Source of the DNA: Mycolicibacterium alvei
GTDB taxonomy: Bacteria > Actinomycetota > Actinomycetes > Mycobacteriales > Mycobacteriaceae
Direction of reading: 5' to 3'
Assembly (NCBI RefSeq): GCF_010727325.1
Contig: NZ_AP022565.1
Span: 806,001-870,000, forward strand
Length of the DNA: 64,000 bases
Numbering within the stretch: the first letter of the stretch is position 1; the number at the start of each line of letters is the position of its first letter. The notes under the pieces were generated by a model, which was given only the letters and a program-made list of their open reading frames with translations, had not been told where the DNA came from and did no database searches. Shown here piece after piece: positions 34,867 to 44,115 of this stretch. The translations under genes were made by a program, and so were the position numbers.

Positions 34867-35571
34867 CTACGCCAGCTCATACAAACTCCCCCGCTTGCTC
34901 GCCATCGTCGATTCGACCGATGCGGCAAGACCGCTGTCGTGAATCAGCAGCCCGAATTCGACGTTGCGGTTCTCCGCGTTGTACGAGAAGTTCGCGCTGG
35001 TGAGCAGCACGATCTCGTGATCGACGATGATGAACTTGGTGTGACTGACGATCGGCTTGCCATTGGGCAGGGTGGCTGACCGATACACCGTTGCCCGCGG
35101 CAGCCGCGCCTTCACCTTGACCGGGTCGCCTTTATCTCCGTCCACGTACACGCAGACGGCGACTTCAGGCTCCTCGGACGCCGCCTTGAGTGAATCCCAC
35201 ATGTTCGAGGACGGCGAAAAGTTGTAGGTCGCGCATGTGACGGAGGTGCGGGCGGCGGCGACCACGTCGTGAAACTGGTTGGTCAGGTGACCGACCGTGG
35301 CCTCGTTGCCCGGCATCGTCCACACCGGGATCAGGTCGCGGTGCGCCGATTTCGCGCCCGCGATACCGTGCAAGACCGCAACCGACAACTCCGGCGAAGC
35401 ATGCCCAATGCCGGCCGCTTTCAACAGTTCTGCGACCCGTTCACGCCGGGCGGCGCTCACCGACGCCAACGCGTGGGTGGTGTGTTCCCCCGCGTCGAGC
35501 AGTACCGCTAACCCCTCGGCCTCGGTGGCGGTGAGGTACTCCCCCAGCCGGCCCAGCGGGTCATTGGACAT
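34867..35571 (-). CDS. drmC: DISARM phospholipase D-like protein DrmC
   Basis: 234 residues, overlapping drmB by 11 nt. The phospholipase D/nuclease signature is SHTKFIIVDHEIVLLTSANFS near residue 177 (HxKx4D). An earlier half with DVVAAARTSVTCATYNFSPSS resembles the degenerate first repeat. DrmC is a class-wide DISARM component; reports describe it as dispensable in at least one system. Last gene of the operon. Confidence 0.88.
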   Translation of the reverse strand: MSNDPLGRLGEYLTATEAEGLAVLLDAGEHTTHALASVSAARRERVAELLKAAGIGHASPELSVAVLHGIAGAKSAHRDLIPVWTMPGNEATVGHLTNQFHDVVAAARTSVTCATYNFSPSSNMWDSLKAASEEPEVAVCVYVDGDKGDPVKVKARLPRATVYRSATLPNGKPIVSHTKFIIVDHEIVLLTSANFSYNAENRNVEFGLLIHDSGLAASVESTMASKRGSLYELA

Positions 35572-37612
35572 CAGGGCTCCCGAAGAACCCCGGCACCGGG
35601 TTGCCGTCCCCGCTGGGCAGGGTCAGCAGGAAGCGACGGTCCAGGAATCGGTTGGCCTTCTCACACGATGTTTCCGACGCGAAGGCGCAGCAGTGGCAGG
35701 CCGCACCGTGCAGGAAGTCCTCGGGATCGCTGGGAGTGCGCATGGCGCACACCGGATCTGAGGAGCACCTGCTGGCGCGCCGCAACGCGGAGATCACCAG
35801 CCCCTGCAAGCGGACCGGCTCGGAGAGCGCCACCAGGCCACCCAGGGTGCCTTCGCTGTCCGACGCGGTGGTGCAGATCAGCAGACCGGCCGCGCCCTCC
35901 CGATGCGCGGATGCCGGCCAGCCGTAGATCCGTTCGGTCAGACTGGCCGCCCCGTAGCCGCAGGACATGGCCATCTCGCGGATCAGCACATGAGACAGGG
36001 TGTGCAGCAACCAATACCGCGGCGCGGGCAGCCGGGTATCGGGATCGACAGCCTTGGCGGTCTCGGAGAAACGGCGGGCAAAGTTGCGGCGGTTCGCGGC
36101 GCGGTGGGCTTCCCACAGCGGCGTGGAGTAGACGGCGTTCTCCCAGGCTTCCACCTCATCGAGGCGCAGTTGCAGGAAGATTCCCTCACCCCGGTCCTCG
36201 GTCGCCGGCACCCAGGCGGGGCTGCCGTTGCGGGTGAGTTTGACCAGTCGGCCGGGTAGGTCGTTGACGCGGTCCATCTCGTCGAGTCGGGTGAAGCCGA
36301 GGAACGCGTTGACCTTCTTCATCTGGTTGACCGCGACGACCCGGCTGATGTTGGCGGGAAGCGCCGGGCCGCGGGGCATGTCGGTCACCATCAGGCCGCT
36401 GGTGTTCTTCTGGGTCGGGAACAACGCCGGCTTCTGCAGGTACTGCCATTCGGGGATCAGCAGCTCGATCGGATCCCAGGTGTCGAGTTTCTGCTTGCGC
36501 TGCTCCTCGGATTCCGGCGGCACCAGCACATCGGCGATCGCGGCGGCCAAGCTGTCATCCGACACCCCGCTCAGGTCGAGATCCTTCAGACCTGCCATCG
36601 CGCGGATCACCTCAAGCTGGCCGGCGAACTGCTTGACCTGCTCCACGCCGAGTTCCACGCGCAGTCGATCACCAAGGGCTTCAGCCTTTTCCGCGTCGGT
36701 GCGGGGCATCACGATGATCGACTGGGTGGAGGCGAACCACAGGTTCGACGCGCCCATCATGATCAACGCCGGACGGGCGTCGCATTCCTTGTCGAAGGCG
36801 TTCAAGTGCGGGTGCCGTCCCCGGCAGGTCTGGGGCAGCTTGTCGCGGCCGACCGAGCCTTGGGCCTCGGCCATGCCGCGGGTGGCGCCACAGGATGCGC
36901 AGGAGATCATCGATCCGACGCTCTTGCCGAGGTTGGCGTCGCGCATCTTCAGGTCGGGCCGTTGCGCCTTGGGGCAGGACCGGCCGCGGTGCACCCACAG
37001 TTCGTAGGGGAACTCGTCGAGGTGCCCGTTGGTACACGTCAATAGGTGCTGTGCAGGAACCGCGGGGCTGTCCCGCCGCCCCGACTTCGCCCCGCCGCGT
37101 TTGGCGCCGCGCCCAGGGCAGCTCTTGTGGGTGAACTGCGCCAGGTCCGGGCGGAACGGGTGAGTGTTGATGTAGCTGAATCGCGGCAGCGGGCCCAGAT
37201 AGTCGCATCCGGTGCAGCGCAACCATTGCGGGTACACCCGGGCCGGGATACCCAGGTCGGCACCGTCTTTGGCGAACGCGTTCTGGTTGGGCTGCCACGG
37301 GTAGGGCCGCAGCGCATCTACCTGGTTGCCCAGGTGCATCCGGACCACGTTGAGCAGGCGCGGTTCGATGATGGTCGGAACGTGTTCGCGCCGCTTCCAG
37401 ATCGGTTCCCAGTCATCGAGGCCCGCCGGCATCACCGAGAACCCGGGCAGGTCCATGATGGCACCCGGCCCGTAGGTGTACAGCAGCGATGACGGCCGCG
37501 ACGACCCAACCTTGGCGCGGTTCTTCACCACCGCTTCTTCGGCATCGGCCAGCGGGTCCAGCGCTTCGGCCGGATCGTGCAGCATCACCTCATCGGGCGC
37601 GGTTTCGGTCAT
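35561..37612 (-). CDS. drmB: DISARM DUF1998 protein DrmB
   Basis: 683 residues. The ATG at 37612 overlaps the drmA stop as TGATG. Several zinc-binding pairs (RCTGCDYLG, SCASCGATRG, CHCCAFASETSCEKANRF) and the DUF1998 core HTLSHVLIREMAMSCGYG, then ASLTERIYGW, mark DrmB. DrmA and DrmB form the core complex of DISARM that loads on phage DNA with 5' overhangs. Intact. Confidence 0.92.
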   Translation of the reverse strand: MTETAPDEVMLHDPAEALDPLADAEEAVVKNRAKVGSSRPSSLLYTYGPGAIMDLPGFSVMPAGLDDWEPIWKRREHVPTIIEPRLLNVVRMHLGNQVDALRPYPWQPNQNAFAKDGADLGIPARVYPQWLRCTGCDYLGPLPRFSYINTHPFRPDLAQFTHKSCPGRGAKRGGAKSGRRDSPAVPAQHLLTCTNGHLDEFPYELWVHRGRSCPKAQRPDLKMRDANLGKSVGSMISCASCGATRGMAEAQGSVGRDKLPQTCRGRHPHLNAFDKECDARPALIMMGASNLWFASTQSIIVMPRTDAEKAEALGDRLRVELGVEQVKQFAGQLEVIRAMAGLKDLDLSGVSDDSLAAAIADVLVPPESEEQRKQKLDTWDPIELLIPEWQYLQKPALFPTQKNTSGLMVTDMPRGPALPANISRVVAVNQMKKVNAFLGFTRLDEMDRVNDLPGRLVKLTRNGSPAWVPATEDRGEGIFLQLRLDEVEAWENAVYSTPLWEAHRAANRRNFARRFSETAKAVDPDTRLPAPRYWLLHTLSHVLIREMAMSCGYGAASLTERIYGWPASAHREGAAGLLICTTASDSEGTLGGLVALSEPVRLQGLVISALRRASRCSSDPVCAMRTPSDPEDFLHGAACHCCAFASETSCEKANRFLDRRFLLTLPSGDGNPVPGFFGSPDVQ

Positions 37613-40600
37613 CAGTCCTCATCTCCCACCGGCAGGGTCCAGCGCGGTGCACCGTCGGGTACATGCGCGAATAGCCGCTCCGGGATCGGGCTGACCAGAA
37701 TGTTGATCTCCGGCTGGACTTCGCGCATCGAGTTGGCGACGACGAACGGCGGATGGGCGGAGGAGCCGACGCCGGCCTTGGCGTTCTCCGGGCTCATCAG
37801 CAGTGGCAGGTACTTATCGCCTTCCCCGGTACGTTCGTAGACCAGCGTCTTGTGCATGTCGCCGGCGCGGGTGGCCCGGTCCACCCAGCGGTCGATCCGG
37901 TTGACCAAAAGGTCGCTGGCGTACTTCACCGCCGCCTCATCCTGGGCGGCGGCCTTGATGCGGGCCATGAGCCGGTCGGCGATCCGTTCCACTTCCGCGC
38001 GTTGGTCTTTGATCCGCCAGGCGCCACGTTCCGGGGAGAGTCCGTCGTCGGTGCGGGCCTGGGTGACCCGGGCGGCGCTGACCAGCAGCCCATCGAGGCC
38101 CCGGTCCAGGGAGGTAGGCGAGTACGGGGTTACGGACAGCGCTTCAACCTGGGCGTAGAACGTTTCGTGGTAGTGGCGGAACTGCTCGTAATGGGCCAGA
38201 TCGCGGGGGCGTGCCCAGTTGCCTAGTGTCACAACCAGACCCGGCCGTTCGGCGTCGCGGCCGACACGGGAGGACGCCTGGATGTATTCGGCGGTGTTCT
38301 TGGGCTGGCCGACCACCAGCATCAAACCGAGCCGCTGCACGTCCACCCCGACCTGCAGCATCGAGGTGGCCAGCACCACGTCGAACGGCGGCACCTTGCG
38401 GGCAGGTACCTTCTTTCCTGCCTTCTGGGCAGCCATCCGGGCCTGAAAGGCCGCGGTGGTGTCGTAGTCGGCGTCGAAGTCCAGCCCCAGTCGGTCCAGG
38501 GTCTCACCGATTTTCGACGAGGCCATGCGCCCGGTGAGTTCGCCCTTGTTGAGGAAGCCGTAGTCGGTTCCGATGCGCGGCGGGAACCCGGAGTCCTTGC
38601 GGGGCCGCTTGACTCGGTTCTGCACGTCATCCCCGAGGTAGCGGGTCATGCCGGCCAGTTCGCGGGTGGCGTTGAAATAGCCGACCAGGGTCATGTACGG
38701 GTCGGCTGCCATACCGCTGCTGTCGAACAACAACTGCCCCGCCGACAGCAACACCTCCGCGACCCGGATCTCGGCGCTGGCCAGACGCACCCCCTGGGCG
38801 CTCACCCCCACGTAGCGGCGACCGGGCGTGGCCTTGGTGATCGGGATTTCGCGGGAGAAGTAGGTGTCGGCGACGTCGAGCACCTGCGGCGGGAAGATCT
38901 CGACTCTCCGCCCGTACAGGCCGCGGACCTGTTCCTGCGCGTTGCGCACCGTCGCGGTGGAGGCGACGATCAGCGGCCGCACCGGCTTGCCGTCGGGTTG
39001 TTCCCAGGACGCCAAGGTTTCCACCGCAACCTCGAACAAGCCCACCGAGGTGCCCAGCGCACCGGTGATCAGATGCAGCTCGTCCTGGATGATCAGATCC
39101 GGTGGCCGCAGCCGGCCCACCGGATGCACGGTGGCCGTGGGATATCCGCTGGTGGCGGGATGCGCGGTGGAAATGTTGCACGCCGCGTAGTCGGAGTGCA
39201 CATAGCCGTGGCGGGCGCAGCGCTGCCCGACGAAGCCGAACAACGCCGCAGCCTCACCTTCACGCGCCAGCCGGGCGAACTTGTCGACCGTCGCGATGAC
39301 GAACGCCGGCGTGAGCCGGTAGATTTCCTCGTCCACGGTCAGGATCGGCAGGCCTTCGGCGACCTGACCGCCCCTGGCGAACGGGCAGCGCGCCAGATCA
39401 TCCCCGCAGTAGACGAACACCCGGCGCGCCGTGGCGTCGGCCTTGACCTGTGCGGCGGTGATGGGGGTGCCGCACCACGGGCAACGCTGCACCTGTAGCA
39501 CGGTAAGTCGGTGCGCCCCATACTCATTGGCCTTGGTCAGCTGTTCATCGGCTTCTTCGAACCGTTTCGGGCTGACATCGGTGCCCACCCACAACCCGAT
39601 CCGGAACGGCTCGACACCCCAGGTGGCTTCGTCGGCCTGGCGGGCCAGCTCGGCCGCACACACCAGGGCTGTCGCCCGCTGAAACTGCTGAGCGGTCAGC
39701 AGCCGCAGCGTATAGCGCATCAGCACCGCCACCCCGTCGCGGCCATCCAGCGAGCCGTCGGCAGAGTCGACAACACCCTGGCGGCGGCGGATCGCGAACG
39801 TATACGCCGCCAGCCCGAGGTAGGCCTCGGTCTTGCCGCCACCGGTCGGGAAGAACAACAACTCCACCCGTGCCAGGTGCTCGGCGCTGCGCAGCGGCGC
39901 GGCCGGGTCTGACAAGGCTCCCAGCTGCATCAGGATGAACGCCAACTGGAACGGCCGCCACGACGCGGCTTTCTCCCCCTTGCCGGCGATCTCATCACGG
40001 GCGTCGGCGATCGACAGCGTGGGATCCGAGGCCCGCAGCGCCGCCACCTGGGAGGCGATGCGTTGATCGCGCATCACCGCGTTCATGAACTGAAAACACC
40101 GCAACGCCTCCGCATCGCCGGCGACGTGATCGAGCCCTTCTTGCAGCCGTTTGTGGGCGCTGCGGGCCTCCACCAACGCCAGATCGGCGGTCTCGCGCAG
40201 ATGGTCGGGCAACTGCTCGGCACCGCTCTGCTGCTCGTCGATCCACTCGCCGTACCCGGTGACCAGCGGCGCCAACCCCGAGCGCAACTGCTCGGCGTTC
40301 ACCGTGGCCAGGGCGTCCATGGACAGCAACGCCTTCTCGACATCGCGGGCCTGGGTTTGCGGAGTCTCGGCGACCGGCAACCAGGTGGTCCACACTGCGG
40401 TGGCGCGCCGCGAACCCTTTTTGGCGGTCCAGTCGACCGAGCAGGTCCGCCCGATCGCGTACTCAAGTCGGTTGCGGTACTGCAGGTTCAGCCGTTGCAC
40501 CTCAAGATCATGCTCGGGCCAGTCCTGTTCCAGCACGTCGCACACCGGGAGGAACACCTCGGCCCCGCCGGCGTCGACGTGCAGCTTGGTTTGGAACATC

Positions 40601-41325
40601 CACATCCCGATCGGGATCGGCATGGGTGTCTCACGGTCATTACACAACGCGATCTCGACGAGCACCCGGCCGAACGTCGCGTCGTCGTAGCGGTCGACCC
40701 GCAGGCAGATGGTGTCGCGCAGCGGGATCGTCGTGGTCTGACCGGCCGCCAGGTCGGCAAGGCGGATGGTGCGGGGTTCCTCGACCGGGATCCGTTGGAA
40801 GTGGCGGATCGGGCGGCCCGCCTTGGTGACCTTGTCGGTCTGCACCGACTCGTAGGTTCCCCACGACGCGGTGACCGTGAACGCCGCCAACTCCGGCGGC
40901 ACCTGAAACCGCAGCCCCATCGAGGCCGGAATCATCAAGCCCTGCTTGGGCGCTCGATCCTCGGCGTCGTCTTCGTCGGAATCGGCCTCGTGCTCGTCGG
41001 CGGCGAACGCGGGAACCCCGCGCACCTCCGACACGGCATCCTCGTCGGCGCGGGCCTCCACCAAAACCCCCCGCTCAGCGACACCGTCCTGCTCGCCGCT
41101 TCCCTGAGTCGCACCGGTGAGCCGCACCGGCGCGATGTGCCCGATGAGGTACTGCGAGCGCGGGCTGAACGGCAGCAGCTCGTCGGCACCGTGGATCGGG
41201 CCGAGCAGCTCACGTTCCAGGATGTCGACGAGATTCTCTCGGACGGTGAACGACGTGCGGTCCGGCTCGAAGGTCAACGCGTACGAAGCCTGCGATCCAG
41301 CCGCGTCCATGGATGTATCGGTCAC
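37612..41325 (-). CDS. drmA: DISARM helicase-like protein DrmA
   Basis: 1237 residues from GTG 41325, which overlaps the recombinase stop as GTGA; longer starts run back through that gene. Walker A is LLFFPTGGGKTEAYLGLA near residue 486, a DExH-type motif is LIIQDELHLI near residue 744, and motif VI is QASSRVGRDAERPG near residue 1018. Cys pairs CPWCGTPI occur mid-protein. Superfamily 2 helicase-like and the structural core of DISARM with DrmB. Confidence 0.92.
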   Translation of the reverse strand: MTDTSMDAAGSQASYALTFEPDRTSFTVRENLVDILERELLGPIHGADELLPFSPRSQYLIGHIAPVRLTGATQGSGEQDGVAERGVLVEARADEDAVSEVRGVPAFAADEHEADSDEDDAEDRAPKQGLMIPASMGLRFQVPPELAAFTVTASWGTYESVQTDKVTKAGRPIRHFQRIPVEEPRTIRLADLAAGQTTTIPLRDTICLRVDRYDDATFGRVLVEIALCNDRETPMPIPIGMWMFQTKLHVDAGGAEVFLPVCDVLEQDWPEHDLEVQRLNLQYRNRLEYAIGRTCSVDWTAKKGSRRATAVWTTWLPVAETPQTQARDVEKALLSMDALATVNAEQLRSGLAPLVTGYGEWIDEQQSGAEQLPDHLRETADLALVEARSAHKRLQEGLDHVAGDAEALRCFQFMNAVMRDQRIASQVAALRASDPTLSIADARDEIAGKGEKAASWRPFQLAFILMQLGALSDPAAPLRSAEHLARVELLFFPTGGGKTEAYLGLAAYTFAIRRRQGVVDSADGSLDGRDGVAVLMRYTLRLLTAQQFQRATALVCAAELARQADEATWGVEPFRIGLWVGTDVSPKRFEEADEQLTKANEYGAHRLTVLQVQRCPWCGTPITAAQVKADATARRVFVYCGDDLARCPFARGGQVAEGLPILTVDEEIYRLTPAFVIATVDKFARLAREGEAAALFGFVGQRCARHGYVHSDYAACNISTAHPATSGYPTATVHPVGRLRPPDLIIQDELHLITGALGTSVGLFEVAVETLASWEQPDGKPVRPLIVASTATVRNAQEQVRGLYGRRVEIFPPQVLDVADTYFSREIPITKATPGRRYVGVSAQGVRLASAEIRVAEVLLSAGQLLFDSSGMAADPYMTLVGYFNATRELAGMTRYLGDDVQNRVKRPRKDSGFPPRIGTDYGFLNKGELTGRMASSKIGETLDRLGLDFDADYDTTAAFQARMAAQKAGKKVPARKVPPFDVVLATSMLQVGVDVQRLGLMLVVGQPKNTAEYIQASSRVGRDAERPGLVVTLGNWARPRDLAHYEQFRHYHETFYAQVEALSVTPYSPTSLDRGLDGLLVSAARVTQARTDDGLSPERGAWRIKDQRAEVERIADRLMARIKAAAQDEAAVKYASDLLVNRIDRWVDRATRAGDMHKTLVYERTGEGDKYLPLLMSPENAKAGVGSSAHPPFVVANSMREVQPEINILVSPIPERLFAHVPDGAPRWTLPVGDED

Positions 41326-42656
41326 AAGGTAACAGTCTGCCGTAGCCCACCGACGAGGTCCGGCTCCCGCATGGATTGGTTCGAACCGGAAGGGCGCCAC
41401 CGGAGCATCACACGGTCTTCGTCGAAGTAGCGTCCGACGACGCCGCGGCGAACTCGCAGGCTTGCAAGCTGCGTCAAGAGGACCTTTCGCCGCGCCAATT
41501 CATCACGACCTGCGGCGTCCCAGCGGTCCCGGACGGTTGAGTCCCCAAGCGGTTCGCTTCCCCGCTCCGTAAGAAGACGTGCGATGAGGTACGGGTCGAA
41601 CGTTGTCCTGCTCAGCGTCTGTCGGCACTTCGGGCAATAGATGACCGGCCGCCTCTGGTTGGTCCCACGACACATGTAGACCTCGCAGTCGTCGCACCGC
41701 GCGACACGTGACATGAACGGGCTCGTCGTCTCCCGCTCGGATCGTTTTCGCGCCTGCGGGCATGTGCGCGAATCAAGGATGCGCTGCAGCGCTGTGAACT
41801 CGTCGATCGTGATGACAGCGAGTGGCTCGTTGACGACCGGGGCGCCGCACTCATCGCGGACTACCGCAAATGGGTCGACCCGTTTGGCGCTCCTGGCCCT
41901 TCCGGGATTGTGCGGGGTCATCCCGGCCAGAATGGGGTTCCGCAAGAGTCCGTCCACCGTTTGTCGGTTCCACACCCTGCCGCCCGTATTCCGGCTTGTT
42001 CTTGGCCCCTCGGGAAGTGGCGCCCTCTGATTGGTCAGCCAGGTCGTGATGGCGTTGACGCTGGTGCCGCGCAACGCCATCCGGACGGCATCGGTGAGCC
42101 AGCCGACGGTATCTGGATTCTGGGCAAGCACTCGCCCTGGCCCTTCCGGGTTTGCTGTCGAGCGATAGCCATATGGGATGCCACCGCCGGCGAAGCGTCG
42201 GTCCTTGATCAATTGCGCCCGTGCGGCGCGAACTCGCGCCCGTATCGCCTCAGCTTCCATTTCGCCGAAAACGGCGAGCATGACGGCGAAAGCACGGCCC
42301 TGCGGACTGGTCATGTCGATCGGATCCTCGACCGCGACGAGTCCGGCACCTCGCAGCTGAAGCGTCTCGTCCGCGTGAAGGAAGTCCAGCACTCGCCTCG
42401 CGAGCCGATCCACCTTCCAGATCACCACGGCATCGAAACCTTCTGCTGCCAGCAGGGCGGACCAGCCCTTTCGGTCCTCGGGGCGGTTGGCGGTCGCAGA
42501 GACGCCGTCGTCGACGAATTCGCCGACGACCTCCCACCCGCGCGCTTCGGCATACCTCCGGCACGATTGGACCTGGCGCGCGATGGAGACGGATTCTTCT
42601 TTGGTGACGCTGAGCCGCGCGTAGAGGACGCAGTGGCTAATTCGGTTGATGTTCAT
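41322..42656 (-). CDS. Large serine recombinase (candidate invertase of the drmMI switch)
   Basis: 444 residues from ATG 42656. The resolvase domain is complete: catalytic Ser in VLYARLSVTKEES, FVDDGVSATANRPEDRKGW, WKVDRLARR, and the E-helix AFAVMLAVFGEMEAEAIRARV. A recombinase domain (GIPYGYRS...) and a zinc ribbon (CDDCEVYMCRG...CPKC) follow. It lies inside the DISARM operon: its start is 40 nt from the edge of the 253-bp inverted repeat, and its stop overlaps the drmA start. DNA inversion between the drmMI copies is the inferred job. Shorter than phage integrases, like transposon-type serine recombinases. Confidence 0.88.
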   Translation of the reverse strand: MNINRISHCVLYARLSVTKEESVSIARQVQSCRRYAEARGWEVVGEFVDDGVSATANRPEDRKGWSALLAAEGFDAVVIWKVDRLARRVLDFLHADETLQLRGAGLVAVEDPIDMTSPQGRAFAVMLAVFGEMEAEAIRARVRAARAQLIKDRRFAGGGIPYGYRSTANPEGPGRVLAQNPDTVGWLTDAVRMALRGTSVNAITTWLTNQRAPLPEGPRTSRNTGGRVWNRQTVDGLLRNPILAGMTPHNPGRARSAKRVDPFAVVRDECGAPVVNEPLAVITIDEFTALQRILDSRTCPQARKRSERETTSPFMSRVARCDDCEVYMCRGTNQRRPVIYCPKCRQTLSRTTFDPYLIARLLTERGSEPLGDSTVRDRWDAAGRDELARRKVLLTQLASLRVRRGVVGRYFDEDRVMLRWRPSGSNQSMREPDLVGGLRQTVTL

Positions 42657-42681
42657 GTCGATGACTGTGGCGCGCGATCCT

Positions 42682-42687
42682 TGTCAA
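42682..42687 (-). promoter_or_regulatory. TTGACA -35 box for the recombinase-drmABC unit
   Basis: An exact TTGACA on the minus strand, just outside the inverted repeat (which starts at 42696) and 26 nt before the recombinase ATG. No good -10 is seen at 17-18 nt (TCATCG), so the promoter is tentative. A promoter here would uncouple recombinase and drmABC expression from the switch orientation. Confidence 0.3.
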
Positions 42688-42695
42688 CAGGCGAA

Positions 42696-42948
42696 GCGCT
42701 ACCTCACTGTTGCAGGCGAAGGGCACAATAGGGCTAATCGCTACAAACACTGTGGCGCAAGGTGATACGCGCGAAGTCGGCCTGGACGCGATGGTCGCCA
42801 ACGGTTTCACCATCACTCGCGCCATCCAATCTCGCTCGTGGCCGGCCTCGAGCGCCAACCTTGAGTACGCCGCAGCCTGGGGCACGCTCGGCCCCGTCGC
42901 CGAGGGCGTGCCCCGCGTCGCCGACGACGTGCCGGTGCGCCGCATCAG
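42696..42948 (+). repeat. Inverted repeat, left arm, of the drmMI switch
   Basis: 253 bp matching the inverse complement of 46422-46674 with one difference visible (C at 42772). It encodes the same residues as drmMI from the SLLQAKGT segment to VPVRRIS. After the IS3 insertion the match continues another 57 bp (44199-44255 with 46421-46365) before divergence. Confidence 0.95.
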
Positions 42949-42977
42949 TGAGGGGGACCCATTCGGTGGTCCAGTCG

Positions 42978-43826
42978 CTATGCGGCTTGGGGTTGGTGGG
43001 TCGTGGTCCACTGTAGGGCGAACTCGGCTGGGCTGAGTCCGCGGTGGGCCGAATGCGGTCGGTTGGCGTTGTAGTCGATCCTCCAGTCTTCGATGATCAC
43101 CCGGGCTTCGAGCAGTGAGTCGAAGCGCCAGGAGTTGAGCAGCTCGTCGCGCAGTCGGCCGTTGAACGACTCGATCCATGCGTTCTGCCAGGGTGATCCG
43201 GGGTCGATGAAAAGTGAGCCGGTGCCGTTGAACCGGCACCAGTCGTTGACCGCGTGGGCGACGAACTCGGGCCCGTTGTCAAAGCGCACGTAGTGCGGCG
43301 CGCCATGTTGGTCGACCAGTTGGTCGAGGATGTCGACGACCCGGTCGGCGTTGATGGCGCGATCGACGTGGATCGCCAGGGCTTCGCGGGTGAACTCGTC
43401 GATGATGTTGAGCATTTTGATGGTGCGCCCGTCGGCGGTGGTGTCGAACTGAAAGTCCATCGCCCAGATCACGTTCGGCTGGATCGGGCACATCGCGCCG
43501 ACCGCGGTCCCGATGCCGGTCAGACGTTTCTTCTTGCGGCGCTGCGGGACTCGCAGGCCCTCGTCGCGCCACAGTCGGCGGACGCGCTTGTTGTTGACGA
43601 CCCAGCCCGCTTTTCGTGCGGCAATCGCCGCTCGTCGCCAGCCCCAGCGGGGCCGGTCGGTGGAGAATTTCCGCAGCCAGGCCCGCAGCTCGGCTTCCTC
43701 GTCGGTGATCGGTGGCGGCGTCAGTCGCATCGTGGAGCGGTGAATGCCGACCACCGTGCAGGCTCGACGCTCAGAGACCCGAACCGCTCACGCAACGCCG
43801 TGACGGCGCTGCGCTTGCGATCCGGG
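42978..43826 (-). pseudogene. IS3 OrfB transposase, 1-nt frameshift
   Basis: DDE integrase core: Asp in VIWAMDFQFD, Asp in RFDNGPEF, Glu in WIESFNGRLRDE. The N-terminal part GKLLTPDRKRSAVTALRERFG is in another frame. The family reads ERFGVSERRAC across this point; here one base is missing at the GGG run 43778-43780. The shift is downstream of the normal orfA/orfB slippage region, so it is probably a true lesion. Confidence 0.8.
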
Positions 43827-43827
43827 G

Positions 43828-44115
43828 TCAGAAGTTTCCCGACGAGATCTCCTTGAGCATGTCGATGTCGAGGGCCTGATTGGCGACCAGCTTCTTGAGC
43901 CGGGCGTTCTCGGCCTCGAGTTCCTTGAGCCGTTTGGCCTCGTTGGCTTTCATGCCGCCGTACTGGGCGACCCAGCGATGCCAGGTCGACTCGGTGACCT
44001 CCAGGTGCCGGCACACCTCGGCCAGCTCCTGCCCGGTCCCGAGGAGCTTGTTGCCCTCGGCGAGCTTGCGGATGATCTGATCCGGCGTGTGCCGCCGGCG
44101 CTTGTTCGATGCCAT
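43828..44115 (-). CDS. IS3 OrfA helix-turn-helix protein
   Basis: 95 residues from ATG 44115 (MASNKRRRHTPDQII). HTH_21-type DNA-binding domain (GQELAEVCRHLEVTESTWHRWVAQYGG) followed by a leucine-zipper-like helix (KRLKELEAENARLKKLVANQALDIDML). Normally makes the OrfAB fusion by frameshifting; with orfB broken only OrfA can be made. Confidence 0.88.
   Translation of the reverse strand: MASNKRRRHTPDQIIRKLAEGNKLLGTGQELAEVCRHLEVTESTWHRWVAQYGGMKANEAKRLKELEAENARLKKLVANQALDIDMLKEISSGNF

Noticed and set aside
40063..41430. 455-residue frame antisense to drmA
   Set aside because: Shadow of a GC-rich coding gene: no domain, no ribosome site, and the opposite strand has full helicase motifs.
42710..43036. 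108-residue plus-strand frame
   Set aside because: First part of the silent cassette running into IS3 sequence, not a gene.
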